Part shown: one piece after another, positions 17,653-25,415 of the stretch
Position numbering within the stretch: position 1 is the first letter of the stretch
How the letters are laid out: every line of letters begins with the position of its first letter
Assembly (NCBI GenBank): GCA_964347915.1
Contig: CAYGAM010000002.1
Location: 1-55,233, forward strand
Direction: 5' to 3'
Origin: CAYGAM01 sp964347915
GTDB taxonomy: Archaea > Thermoproteota > Nitrososphaeria > Nitrososphaerales > Nitrosopumilaceae
DNA length: 55,233 nucleotides
Notes under the pieces: generated by a model
The model's input: only the letters and a program-made list of their open reading frames with translations
The model's database searches: none
What the model was told of the DNA's origin: nothing
Made by a program: the position numbers and the translations under genes

Positions 17653-18819
17653 ATGCAGCATGATGCCGTAGTCGTGGGAGGATCCATATCCGGGCTGTGC
17701 TGCGCGCGGGAGATTGCCCGCAGTGGATGGAACGCGCTGGTTCTTGAAGAGGATCACGAGATTGGAAGCCCGGATCACTGCGGCGGCGTTGTGAGCTCTG
17801 ATGCGCTCGCTGACCTGGGCATACTGCCGGATCTCAAGGCGTACGAGTGCGCCATAGCCGAGGCGGAAATTTTTGCGCCTGACGGCAAAAGCTTTGTCAT
17901 GCCCTCAGAGAGACAGCGGGTAATCGAAGCAAGCCGCCGCGATCTTGACAAGTGCGTCGCAGCCCAGGCTCACGAGAGCGGCGCAGAAATTCGGGTGCGG
18001 ACGCGCGCCTCGGGAATGTCCGAGGGCCGCGTTCTGACGCCGGACGGCGAACTGCGGCCGCGCATAATCGTGGATGCAAGGGGCGTCTCGTCGCTTGCCC
18101 GCAGGAGCAGCGCGGGAGTTCTTCTTTCGGCGCAGTACGAGGTTCGGGCGCCATGGATCGGGGACAGAATACAGGTTTATCTGGATTCGGAGAGGTATCC
18201 TGGGTACTTTGCCTGGGTCATACCGCTGTCGGGCGGCGGCGCCAAGGCGGGAGTTGCAGGACGGGGAATCAATCCTGCAAAAAGGCTGGAAGAATTTTTG
18301 CGCTCCAAAGGGAGATATTCAACTATAAGAAAAATAGTCGCACCGATCTGGGTCGGCGGGCCGATTAAAAAGTTCGTGCAGGACGGCACTGCGGCGGTAG
18401 GAGACGCGGCCGGCCAGACAAAGCCCAGCACCGCAGGAGGAATATACTCATGCGGCATGGGCGGAATAATGGCAGGCCGCGCAATATCCAAATTTCTGGA
18501 CACAAGCGACGAGGCTGATCTGGAATCATACCAAAAGGAATGGACGGCAAGATTCGGCTCAGAGTTCAAGCGGCAGCTGGCGGCCAGAAAGCTTCTGGAG
18601 GGCTTGGACAATATTGCAATCTGCAGGCTCTTTAACGGCATTACGCCGGATCTCATACGAAAAATATCCAAGACCGGAGACTTTGACTTTCATATTGGCG
18701 CAGTCGCCAGGCTGCTCGGGCTGCGGGGCGCAATAGGCGCAGGAAAGGCCATGCTGGATTCCAGGCTTCGCAAATTGGGAGGCCGCCATTCTGCCGCCTC
18801 CCACGCCGAAAGCGGCTGA
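17653..18819 (+). CDS. Geranylgeranyl reductase family flavoprotein
   Basis: 388 residues. The N-terminal FAD-binding fold is clear (VVVGGSISGLCCAREIARSG, then EEDHEIGSPDHCGG typical of this family). A second FAD motif follows (GDAAGQTKPSTAGGIYSCGM, about 257). The family saturates geranylgeranyl chains of archaeal ether lipids or other isoprenoids; the exact substrate cannot be read from sequence. It works at the membrane surface. Start ATG 17653, with a weak TATA-like box at about 17623-17631. It complements HMG-CoA reductase elsewhere in the window. Confidence 0.9.
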   Translation: MQHDAVVVGGSISGLCCAREIARSGWNALVLEEDHEIGSPDHCGGVVSSDALADLGILPDLKAYECAIAEAEIFAPDGKSFVMPSERQRVIEASRRDLDKCVAAQAHESGAEIRVRTRASGMSEGRVLTPDGELRPRIIVDARGVSSLARRSSAGVLLSAQYEVRAPWIGDRIQVYLDSERYPGYFAWVIPLSGGGAKAGVAGRGINPAKRLEEFLRSKGRYSTIRKIVAPIWVGGPIKKFVQDGTAAVGDAAGQTKPSTAGGIYSCGMGGIMAGRAISKFLDTSDEADLESYQKEWTARFGSEFKRQLAARKLLEGLDNIAICRLFNGITPDLIRKISKTGDFDFHIGAVARLLGLRGAIGAGKAMLDSRLRKLGGRHSAASHAESG

Positions 18820-19186
18820 TCTGCCGGGGCATAATCAGCAAGACAAAATGCGCCCATAACGGCAATCATTGCTGCATCATTTGGTCTGATTTGAGGCGCG
18901 CGTCAATTGAGCCTGGCTTGCCTGCGCTTGATCTTTGGCGCTTTTCGCTTGGCCGCATATGGATAAGCTGGATGCCGGTGAATCTTCGTAACATCTTGGG
19001 CTCTAGAAGTTCAGGCGTGAGTTTTGTCACCTCAAAGGGGACTCCCAAGCAGATTCGTGCCTGAAATCAGGAACAGCTTCTAGAGACCGATCTGTTACTT
19101 TTTAGGCCGATTCGCCCAAAGCAGTTAAACAGCGGACTCGTGCATAAAATATTGGCGGCGATGACTTTTGCATTTCTGCGACATGT
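18820..19186. other. Spacer with a strongly base-paired element
   Basis: No convincing gene; the 60-codon minus frame at 18866-19048 runs through the paired element described at 19001-19085 and has no promoter. A short motif ATAAAATATTGGCG at 19144-19157 recurs at 25022-25035 and in variant form near 21096. Confidence 0.5.
19001..19085. ncRNA. Candidate structured RNA (85 bases)
   Basis: CTCTAGAAG (19001-19009) is perfectly complementary to CTTCTAGAG (19077-19085), and directly inside it TTCAGGC (19010-19016) pairs with GCCTGAA (19059-19065). Together they give 16 stacked pairs with a single 11-base bulge on the 3' side. The interior can form GTGA/TCAC and GGG/CCC hairpins. Strand is undetermined and no family is recognised. 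It could instead be an IS end or terminator. Confidence 0.4.
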
Positions 19187-19669
19187 TCATGCCATCTCTC
19201 TGCCATATTCTGCATGCGGAATTGACATTGCTTGTTGGACATTTTGATTATGCATGGGGATTGCTTTTGCGCACTGTCTGTTTCTGCTCGGCATTCCTGT
19301 TCGGCCTGCTTTCTCTGCTTTTACTCTGGGTGTGACATGATTGGATGCTTGTATTGGGTCTTCAAGTTCTGCTTTTGCAGCTTTTTGCATTGCCTCTTTG
19401 CACAACGCATTGTCTATAGCTACAATCTGCTTTACAAACGCGCTGGCTTCGTTTAGTACATACAGTGTCGTATTGCCGTACTTTCTTTTTGGCACGACTA
19501 TCTCTAATCTCTCCAATTCTGGCCATACCTTGTATAGCGTAGTCTTTGAGATGCCCGTTCCTTCTAAAATCTCCTTTTTAGAATAATCGCTCATGTTGTC
19601 TAAAAAAAAGTCAATTATTCTCATATTCGGGGTATCGCCAAAATGCCTAATCAGCAATGTTTCATCCAT
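19187..19669 (-). CDS. Winged-helix transcriptional regulator
   Basis: 160 residues. The first 75 form a winged HTH (IIDFFLDNMSDYSKKEILEG, TGISKTTLYKVWPELERL, then a wing with VPKRKYGNTTLYVL). The C-terminal half is a helix and a basic, Gln/Asn-rich tail of low complexity. It should bind DNA, possibly at its own promoter, which it shares with the divergent gene at 19722. Start ATG 19669 is exactly 27 bases from the common TATA box. Next to a DNA methyltransferase, it may regulate that module. Confidence 0.85.
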   Translation of the reverse strand: MDETLLIRHFGDTPNMRIIDFFLDNMSDYSKKEILEGTGISKTTLYKVWPELERLEIVVPKRKYGNTTLYVLNEASAFVKQIVAIDNALCKEAMQKAAKAELEDPIQASNHVTPRVKAEKAGRTGMPSRNRQCAKAIPMHNQNVQQAMSIPHAEYGREMA

Positions 19670-19692
19670 GTCTCATATTGAGAATTAAAGTG

Positions 19693-19700
19693 TATAAAAG
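19693..19700. promoter_or_regulatory. Single TATA box shared by two divergent genes
   Basis: TATAAAAG, embedded in the near-palindrome GTGTATAAAAGTG, is centred 27 bases from ATG 19669 (minus) and 26 from ATG 19722 (plus). No other TATA-like stretch lies at the right distance for either gene. Confidence 0.65.
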
Positions 19701-19721
19701 TGTCTGCCAAAGGTACTGAAA

Positions 19722-20012
19722 ATGAACAATTCCGAATTTACCTATGAACAAATAAAGGCACGCATGATACGCAAGCTATACAAACGTGCAAACTGGGGTA
19801 AAAGTCATACAAGTATTGAGAACCTGAAGAAGGGGTTTCACCAAAAGAATCTGGGAAAAAAGGGGCTCCGGCAAGTGAACAAGGTAGCTGAAGACTTGAT
19901 AAGGTCGGGGTTGCTGCGCTCAAAGCCCACAAGCTATGGGTGTGAGGTGAGCCTTGAATTTACAAAAAAAGATGAGCTTCTTGCAATTACCGGTGAAAAA
20001 AAAAACACATAG
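19722..20012 (+). CDS. Small winged-helix protein, C-terminus altered by duplication
   Basis: 96 residues, basic, with a probable HTH (IENLKKGFHQKNLGKKGLRQ, then VNKVAEDLIRSGLL) and the wing SYGCEVSLEFTKKDELLAI. It ends ITGEKKNT, encoded partly by a run of ten A. Immediately downstream the last 35 bases recur (20023-20062) and continue into an open segment encoding LKRSFPNEDYI and stop, probably the original C-terminus. The repeat is out of frame. Likely a DNA-binding partner of the divergent regulator and upstream of the methyltransferase. Confidence 0.72.
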   Translation: MNNSEFTYEQIKARMIRKLYKRANWGKSHTSIENLKKGFHQKNLGKKGLRQVNKVAEDLIRSGLLRSKPTSYGCEVSLEFTKKDELLAITGEKKNT

Positions 20013-20062
20013 GGTTTCAAAACTTGAATTTACAAAAAAAAAAAAGATGAGCTTCTTGCAAT
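19953..20062 (+). repeat. Tandem duplication with A-tract length change at a gene's 3' end
   Basis: The block CTTGAATTTAC-An-GATGAGCTTC (plus TTGCAAT) occurs at 19953-19987 with seven A and at 20023-20062 with twelve A. The offset is 70 bases before and 75 after the A tract. Neither copy-2 frame shift nor A number restores the frame. Confidence 0.92.
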
Positions 20063-20162
20063 ACTGAAACGCTCCTTTCCTAATGAAGATTATATCTAGA
20101 GGAATGTTTTGATGCGGGAATTGTGAAAAGACGTAAAAAGCATAGTATCGCGACTTTGATGC

Positions 20163-20978
20163 ATGCATCAAAAGTTTGTGGTGACAAACAGGCGTGAATC
20201 TTTGAAGCTTATTCCGTATGTGGGATGCAAGTCTGGATTCTCCCACATCTTTGATTCTCTTGTTCCAGACAATTACGGAAAGAAGATCTATGACTTGTTT
20301 GGGGGAGGGGGAGCATTTGCATTCTATGCATGCAGCCGGTTTGGATCAAAAAACGTAGTCTTCAATGATCATAATCCTACCATCACAAACCTGTTTGAGG
20401 CGCTAAAGACAGAGCCTGACAGTCTGTACGCAGAATATCTCGTACATCGCAGCAAATCCAGCAAAGAGTATTATCTAAAGATGCGGGGGACGGACTTGAA
20501 TGATGGAGTGGCCGGAGCCGGCCGATTTTTTTATCTTGCCAAAAACGCCTTTTCCGGCAAGATCAGATTCAATTCCAAAAATGAATTTAACTCTCCAATG
20601 AGAAAGAATGCAAAATGCCCCAATATTGACAAAGACGCACTGGACAACCTGAGCAGGCTCATCAAAAACATGAAGATAACAAACAGGGATTTTTTGAGTT
20701 TTCGCGGCGTCAGGCAAAGCTTTCTGTATTTGGATCCGCCGTATATGAACAACACAAACGGCCATTATAACGCAACTGTCCCGATTGAAGCATTTTCTAA
20801 TTTTGTGAAAAAAATGGAAAGCGCAAACAAGCTGATGATTTCAGAACAGAACGATCCTGGTACCTTGGGACTAGCGCGCGATTACCGCGTTTTTCAAATC
20901 AACTTGAAGCGGTCATTGCAGTATTTTACGCAGGAGCAGAGCAAAGAAATTATCGCAATAAACTATGCGCCTCCATGA
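20163..20978 (+). CDS. D12-class DNA adenine-N6 methyltransferase (first of three)
   Basis: 271 residues. Motif X region PYVGCKSGF (19-26), AdoMet motif I DLFGGGGAF (44-52), target-region FNSKNEFNSPM, and catalytic motif IV DPPY (191-194) are in Dam/DpnM order. It methylates adenine at N6 in a short site that cannot be read from sequence. No nuclease gene adjoins it, so it may be a solitary methylase. ATG 20163 lies 26 bases after GTAAAAAG. A decayed relative of its C-terminal third lies at 43009-43266. Confidence 0.9.
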   Translation: MHQKFVVTNRRESLKLIPYVGCKSGFSHIFDSLVPDNYGKKIYDLFGGGGAFAFYACSRFGSKNVVFNDHNPTITNLFEALKTEPDSLYAEYLVHRSKSSKEYYLKMRGTDLNDGVAGAGRFFYLAKNAFSGKIRFNSKNEFNSPMRKNAKCPNIDKDALDNLSRLIKNMKITNRDFLSFRGVRQSFLYLDPPYMNNTNGHYNATVPIEAFSNFVKKMESANKLMISEQNDPGTLGLARDYRVFQINLKRSLQYFTQEQSKEIIAINYAPP

Positions 20979-21684
20979 TGGCAAAATGTCAGAAACAGCA
21001 AGAAGCGGCTTTCGAAATGAGGATTGGGTAGTCGGGGCAGCTTAACAACCATGATCATTTGCAAAGCGCGATTGAAAGCGCCGCCTCAGCCTGCGTAAAA
21101 TATTGGTGCGGTACCGATGCGGTTCCAATACAATCTCCAAGCCCTTCTCTATTGCGCCCCGCACGCGCAATCAATGTCGCTTGCGGGACAAGCTTTTATT
21201 ATTTGGACAAAGATTGCGCATAGCGTCTGCCTGAGGGCGGTGAAATTCATCCGCTGCATTGCCGCGCCGATGAGTCATTGATGATAGGCTCAAAGGCAAG
21301 ACGGCGCATGCCAGACGCAACATTCATTGATTGGCCGGCAAACCCAACAAAGATGGAATGACATGGCGTACTTTCATCGTACATTGTAGTCTATACTGCC
21401 GATTATAACTAATGTCACATCAAAGCGGAAATATACGCACGAATTCCCATTTTTCGGCGGCAATACTTGTAATCGCTAGTGTAGCAGGCAAGACGCCATG
21501 CTAAAGCGATCTAAAATGTGCCAAAAATCGCTTATGCATGTATCAAACCATCTGGTCATCATACTGATGGCCTCAGTACCGCGGTACTGTTTTTGAGCCC
21601 TGCATGATCATCTGTTTTCATATATTGGCGGCTAACAGAAGGAATTATGCCCAATTTCTTGACGGTCCGCCTGTCAAAAACAAA
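20979..21684. other. Spacer with one copy of a dispersed repeat
   Basis: No gene. Bases 21391-21475 match 32431-32516 (shared blocks TATACTGCC, ATCAAAG, GAAATATAC, TTTTCGGCG and CAATA in order). The variant motif TAAAATATTGGTG near 21096 lies in a short inverted repeat (TATTGG to CCAATA, 21101-21130). Otherwise nothing recognised. Confidence 0.5.
21391..21475. repeat. Dispersed spacer repeat, copy 1
   Basis: About 85 bases, roughly two-thirds to three-quarters identical by eye to 32431-32516. Both copies lie downstream of a methyltransferase module. Confidence 0.65.
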
Positions 21685-21693
21685 GTATAAATT
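21685..21693 (+). promoter_or_regulatory. TATA box of the Zn-ribbon/aEF-1beta/Cdc48 operon
   Basis: GTATAAATT centred 29 bases before ATG 21718. Confidence 0.65.
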
Positions 21694-21717
21694 CGCACCA
21701 AGCCGACTCTTGAGCGT

Positions 21718-21897
21718 ATGTCGTATACAATACTGCTTCCAGTCTGCAGTTGCTGCCGCAGGCACATCATGCCAAACGACAAGTGCGTAAAATTTCTGTG
21801 CCCAAGCTGCGGAGGCTCAACGATCTGGAGATGCCAGAGCTGCCGGGATGCTGCCAGGTCATACAAGTGCGAAACATGCGGCTTTGCAGGACCTTGA
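21718..21897 (+). CDS. 59-residue four-motif zinc-ribbon protein (DUF1610-like)
   Basis: The protein has four Cys pairs: CSCC, CPSC, CQSC and CETC, two zinc-ribbon halves in sequence (MSYTILLPVCSCCRRHIMP at the start, SYKCETCGFAGP at the end). Archaeal genes of this size and pattern are commonly found just before aEF-1beta and are thought to bind nucleic acid. The stop is six bases before the next ATG, so the genes form one operon. Too short for most length cut-offs, but the promoter, Cys pattern and operon position all agree. Confidence 0.88.
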   Translation: MSYTILLPVCSCCRRHIMPNDKCVKFLCPSCGGSTIWRCQSCRDAARSYKCETCGFAGP

Positions 21898-21903
21898 TTG
21901 AAG

Positions 21904-22185
21904 ATGGCCAGACTGCTTATAATTGCAAAAATTCTGCCGGTTGATGTGGAAACGGATCTTGACCGGGTAGCGTCAGATATCAAAAACTCCCTCAAAGGAG
22001 AGATGCAGATGAAGCGATACCAAAAGGAGCCGCTGGCATTCGGACTGGAATTTATCAAGGCGGAGTTTATACTGGACGACAGCGAGGGGCAGAGCGATGC
22101 CCTGGAAGAATCCGTAAAATCGGTCGACGGCGTCAGCGAGTTTGAAGTTCTCAACATGAGCAGAATGTCAGTGGACATGAAATAG
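21904..22185 (+). CDS. ef1b: Translation elongation factor aEF-1beta
   Basis: 93 residues, starting MARLLIIAKILPVDVETDLD, with the family landmarks EPLAFGLEFIKAEFILDD and the C-terminal VDGVSEFEVLNMSR. It is the guanine nucleotide exchange factor that reloads EF-1alpha with GTP in the cytosol. ATG 21904 follows the Zn-ribbon stop by six bases; an in-frame upstream ATG at 21898 is less likely. Middle gene of the operon. Confidence 0.93.
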   Translation: MARLLIIAKILPVDVETDLDRVASDIKNSLKGEMQMKRYQKEPLAFGLEFIKAEFILDDSEGQSDALEESVKSVDGVSEFEVLNMSRMSVDMK

Positions 22186-22195
22186 TGGTCGCAGT

Positions 22196-24355
22196 TTGAT
22201 CCGGCATGAGCCACTGCAGCTAAAGGTGGGGGAAGCAAAGCAGCGGGACATTGGAAAGCGGCGCGCCCGCCTGGGTGCAGCCGCCATGAAGCATCTGAAT
22301 GCATCATCTGGAGACATAGTAGAGATTGCAGGATCCTCTCAGAGCTGCGCAGCGGCATGGCCTGCAGACGAGGACGACGAGGGAATGATCAGACTAGACA
22401 GCCAGACAAGAAAGAATGCCGGAGCTGCTCTCAACGGCACGGTAACGGTAAGAAAGGCTGCAAGCCGTACGGCAAAGACGCTGGTCCTGGCTCCGGTGAA
22501 TAATGCCGTATCAGCAGACAAGGAGTTTACCAGCTTTGTAAAAAACCGCCTGAAAGGAATGCCGCTCTCATACGGAGACGAGGTGTCCGTCATGATTCTG
22601 GGAAATTCAATAGACTTCAAGGTGACAAAGATGCTGCCACGCGGCATTACAAGCATCGGCGGCTCTACCTCGCTTGCAATACTTGAGGACGCCGTGCAGG
22701 AAAAAAAGTCCAGGATCACATACGAAGAGGTGGGCGGGCTTGCCGAAGAGGCAAAGGCAATGCGGGAAATAGTTGAGCTTCCACTGCGGCATCCTGAAAT
22801 ATTTGGCAGGCTGGGAGTAGAGGCTCACGGCGGCATCCTGCTTTACGGCCCTCCAGGCTGCGGCAAGACGCTGATAGCAAAGGTGCTGGCAAGCGAGTCG
22901 GAGGCGAGCATGCATGCCATCAACGGGCCTGAAATAATGAACAAGTACTATGGCGAGACCGAAGCCAGGCTCCGAGACATCTTTGAGAAGGCCAGAGAGA
23001 ACGCGCCCAGCATAATATTCATTGACGAGATAGACGCAATCGCGCCAAGGAGGGAGGACGCATACGGCGATGTGGAAAAGCGCGTCGTAGCGCAGCTTTT
23101 GGCGCTAATGGACGGCCTGACCGAGCGCGGAAGCGTCATCGTGCTCGGCGCTACAAACCGACTTGACAGCGTAGATCCCGCGCTGCGGCGTCCGGGAAGG
23201 TTTGATCGCGAGATGGAGATATCAGTGCCAAACTACGAAGGCAGGCTGGAAATTCTTCAGATACATACGCGGGGCATGCCGATACCTGGACTAAACCTTG
23301 AAGAGCTGGCGTCCGAACTGCATGGGTACACGGGTGCGGACATCAAGTCGCTGTGCCGCGAAGCTGCGATGAAGGCTATTCGGAGGTACCTGCCCAGGAT
23401 GGATCTAGAGTCGGAAAGGATACCGTCGAATGTTCTTGAGTCGATGGAGGTTACGCTGGACGACTTTTACGACGGCATGCACGAAGTGGTGCCCACTGCT
23501 ATGAGGCAGTTTTATGTTGAGAGGCCGAAAATTTGGTGGAATGACGTGGGAGGGATGGAAGGCGCCAAGCAGGCATTGCAGGACAATATCATATCTGCAA
23601 TGCGCGAGCCTGAAAAATTTCACAAGATGGGAATAAGGCCGCCGAGAGGTGTCCTGATATACGGCCCTCCGGGATGCGGCAAGACGCTTTTGGCCAGGGC
23701 GCTGGCGTCCGAGAGCGGCGGCAACATGATAATGGTGCGCGGGCCTGAAATACTGTCAAGATGGGCGGGCGAATCCGAAAAAGCAGTGCGGGAGATATTC
23801 CGCAAGGCAAAGTCCTCGTCTCCATGCATCGTAATATTTGACGAGATTGACGCCCTTGCAAGGCCAAGAACAGGATCAGAGGGCGGCTCCGGCAGCGCCG
23901 TACTGAGCCAGATTCTGACCGAGATTGAGGACGGCGTCTCGTCGCGCGTAGCAGTTGTCGGAATCACGAGCAGGCCGGACCTGCTTGACGGCGCGCTTCT
24001 GAGGGCGGGCCGGCTGGACCTCAAGCTGTACGCGCCCCCGCCTTCAGAAAGCGGGAGGCTGGAGATTATCAAAATACTGACCAGAAAGATGCCGCTTGAT
24101 TCGGATGTCAGCCTGCAGGAGATTGCGGTCACCGCGCAGAATTATACAGGCGCCGACCTTGCCGCATTGTGCAGGGAGGCTGCTGTATCTGCTATGAGGG
24201 ACGGCCGCGCAAAGGTAGCAAGCTCCGACTTTGCCGGAGCGATAGAGAGAGTCAGCCCTACGATGACGGGCGAGATGAGCGAGTGGTATGCCGCAATGGA
24301 CAAGAGCATGACAAACGCAATGCCAAAACCTATAGACAGGACGTTTTACGGATAG
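22196..24355 (+). CDS. cdc48: Cdc48/VCP-type AAA+ ATPase
   Basis: 719 residues. The N-domain starts LQLKVGEAKQRDIGKRRARL. D1 carries Walker A GPPGCGKT (218-225) and Walker B IIFIDEID (273-280), with arginine fingers in RRPGRFDRE. D2 carries GPPGCGKT (490-497) and IVIFDEID (545-552). The hexamer unfolds and segregates proteins for degradation. No ATG fits the conserved N-terminus, so TTG 22196, ten bases after the aEF-1beta stop, is used. D2 has ALLRAGRLD where the usual second Arg motif reads RPGR. Confidence 0.95.
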   Translation: MIRHEPLQLKVGEAKQRDIGKRRARLGAAAMKHLNASSGDIVEIAGSSQSCAAAWPADEDDEGMIRLDSQTRKNAGAALNGTVTVRKAASRTAKTLVLAPVNNAVSADKEFTSFVKNRLKGMPLSYGDEVSVMILGNSIDFKVTKMLPRGITSIGGSTSLAILEDAVQEKKSRITYEEVGGLAEEAKAMREIVELPLRHPEIFGRLGVEAHGGILLYGPPGCGKTLIAKVLASESEASMHAINGPEIMNKYYGETEARLRDIFEKARENAPSIIFIDEIDAIAPRREDAYGDVEKRVVAQLLALMDGLTERGSVIVLGATNRLDSVDPALRRPGRFDREMEISVPNYEGRLEILQIHTRGMPIPGLNLEELASELHGYTGADIKSLCREAAMKAIRRYLPRMDLESERIPSNVLESMEVTLDDFYDGMHEVVPTAMRQFYVERPKIWWNDVGGMEGAKQALQDNIISAMREPEKFHKMGIRPPRGVLIYGPPGCGKTLLARALASESGGNMIMVRGPEILSRWAGESEKAVREIFRKAKSSSPCIVIFDEIDALARPRTGSEGGSGSAVLSQILTEIEDGVSSRVAVVGITSRPDLLDGALLRAGRLDLKLYAPPPSESGRLEIIKILTRKMPLDSDVSLQEIAVTAQNYTGADLAALCREAAVSAMRDGRAKVASSDFAGAIERVSPTMTGEMSEWYAAMDKSMTNAMPKPIDRTFYG

Positions 24356-24359
24356 CATC

Positions 24360-24635
24360 ATGGCAGCTCCGATTAGAAATCTGGTGTATGACAAGATATG
24401 CGCCGTAGGCTCGCTTACTGACGGCGAACTCTTCAAGGCGCTGGCAAAGTCCGACATTCAGATAGCGGAAGACAGGTTCAACAAGATACTGCTGGACCTG
24501 GAGATAATGGGACTGATCAGCGTCTCATGGCTTACCAAGGATACAAGAAGAGTAGAGATGACCGAAGAAGACGAGAAGGAAGACGGCATAGTGGAAGATC
24601 GAAACTACGAGGCAAGCTTTCCAGGCGCAGGCTAG
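24360..24635 (+). CDS. Small winged-helix-like protein in the Cdc48 operon
   Basis: 91 residues, beginning MAAPIRNLVYDKICAVGSLT. Helices 10-60 followed by a strand pair (LISVSWLTKDTRRVEMTEED) resemble a winged HTH, with an acidic tail. ATG 24360 is four bases after the Cdc48 stop, so it is co-transcribed and probably coupled. No catalytic residues are evident. It could act as a Cdc48 adaptor or a DNA-binding regulator; neither can be decided. Confidence 0.75.
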   Translation: MAAPIRNLVYDKICAVGSLTDGELFKALAKSDIQIAEDRFNKILLDLEIMGLISVSWLTKDTRRVEMTEEDEKEDGIVEDRNYEASFPGAG

Positions 24636-24650
24636 AACGGCCTGTCAAGA

Positions 24651-24734
24651 ACCATGCACCGTGTACCATGCATCGCGTACCGCGTACCATGCACCGTACT
24701 CCATGCGCTGTGTACCGCGTACCGTGTACTATGC
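24651..24734. repeat. Twelve in-phase heptads (GTACC-type array)
   Basis: 84 bases divide exactly into 12 units of 7, alternating between ACCATGC and ACCGYGT types with few mismatches (units 4, 7, 8, 9 and 12 deviate). It starts 16 bases after the last gene of the Cdc48 operon. Confidence 0.92.
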
Positions 24735-25415
24735 AGTTTAGCTTTGTACCAAATTCTGTGCCTTCTCTTGCAACTGATGCCATGTCCGCGATAATTAATT
24801 GCAAAAAACTGCTGCCTGGGTTATGCATGACGCCAAAAATATTCATGCGCCGCAGAAAATTTGGCATTAATGCGTAAAGCGTCTGCGATTAGATGCCTTG
24901 TCCTGCATGCTTCGTTCTACATAATGATAAATGCTGATACTGAATTTATGGCGCCTGAAATGCTCGGCCATTGTGTCCATGAATAAATCGGCAGATTCGT
25001 GGCATGCATCCACGCACAAAATAAAATATTGGCGATGACATTTTCTGCGCTCTTCCGTCTGAATGATTCAAATCGCCCTGCCGTGCTGAACATATGAATC
25101 CAATGATGCTCGGCCGGCGTTTATGCCGAATTTTCTCACCCAAAATAAGCCTGCTTGTCAAAAAGCTGAACCGTAGAGGCAATTCTTGCCGCCGCTTGTA
25201 GGACAAATCTTTGCTTCTAATCCGTTTAAAAACGCTGGATATTTGTGCTCCGAGCATTCATTTTGCTGTCCACAAATATTTATGATTTGGCGCGGCATTG
25301 TCTGCGAGAAGCCTGGGAGCAAAAGTCTTGCTGTTTTCTGCGTATTCGGGTAGGGTCCTGAAGCAGTCTGCTGAATCTAAATAATTTATTAGATTCGGCT
25401 TGCGGAACGAATGCA
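24735..25415. other. Spacer of about 680 bases
   Basis: A 103-codon minus frame (24946-25257) has a basic, Arg-rich product without recognisable family or promoter, and I do not call it. The motif ATAAAATATTGGCG recurs at 25022. An 8-bp stem GAATCTAA/TTAGATTC (25373-25396) overlaps the putative TATA region of the RelE-like pseudogene. Confidence 0.45.
25373..25396 (+). promoter_or_regulatory. Inverted repeat over a TATA region, possible operator
   Basis: GAATCTAA and TTAGATTC enclose ATAATTTA. The AT-rich centre is about 30 bases before ATG 25416, so a dimeric repressor binding here would block TBP. Toxin-antitoxin operons are often autoregulated this way. Confidence 0.4.

Noticed and set aside
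18866..19048. 60-codon minus frame with EVTKLTPELLEPKM
   Set aside because: Runs through the strongly base-paired element, which explains its sequence constraint better; no promoter.
21645..22358. 237-codon minus frame opposite the Zn-ribbon and aEF-1beta genes
   Set aside because: Antisense to two well-supported genes of a conserved operon.
24946..25257. 103-codon minus frame
   Set aside because: Arg-rich, no family, no promoter at the expected distance, low-complexity start.
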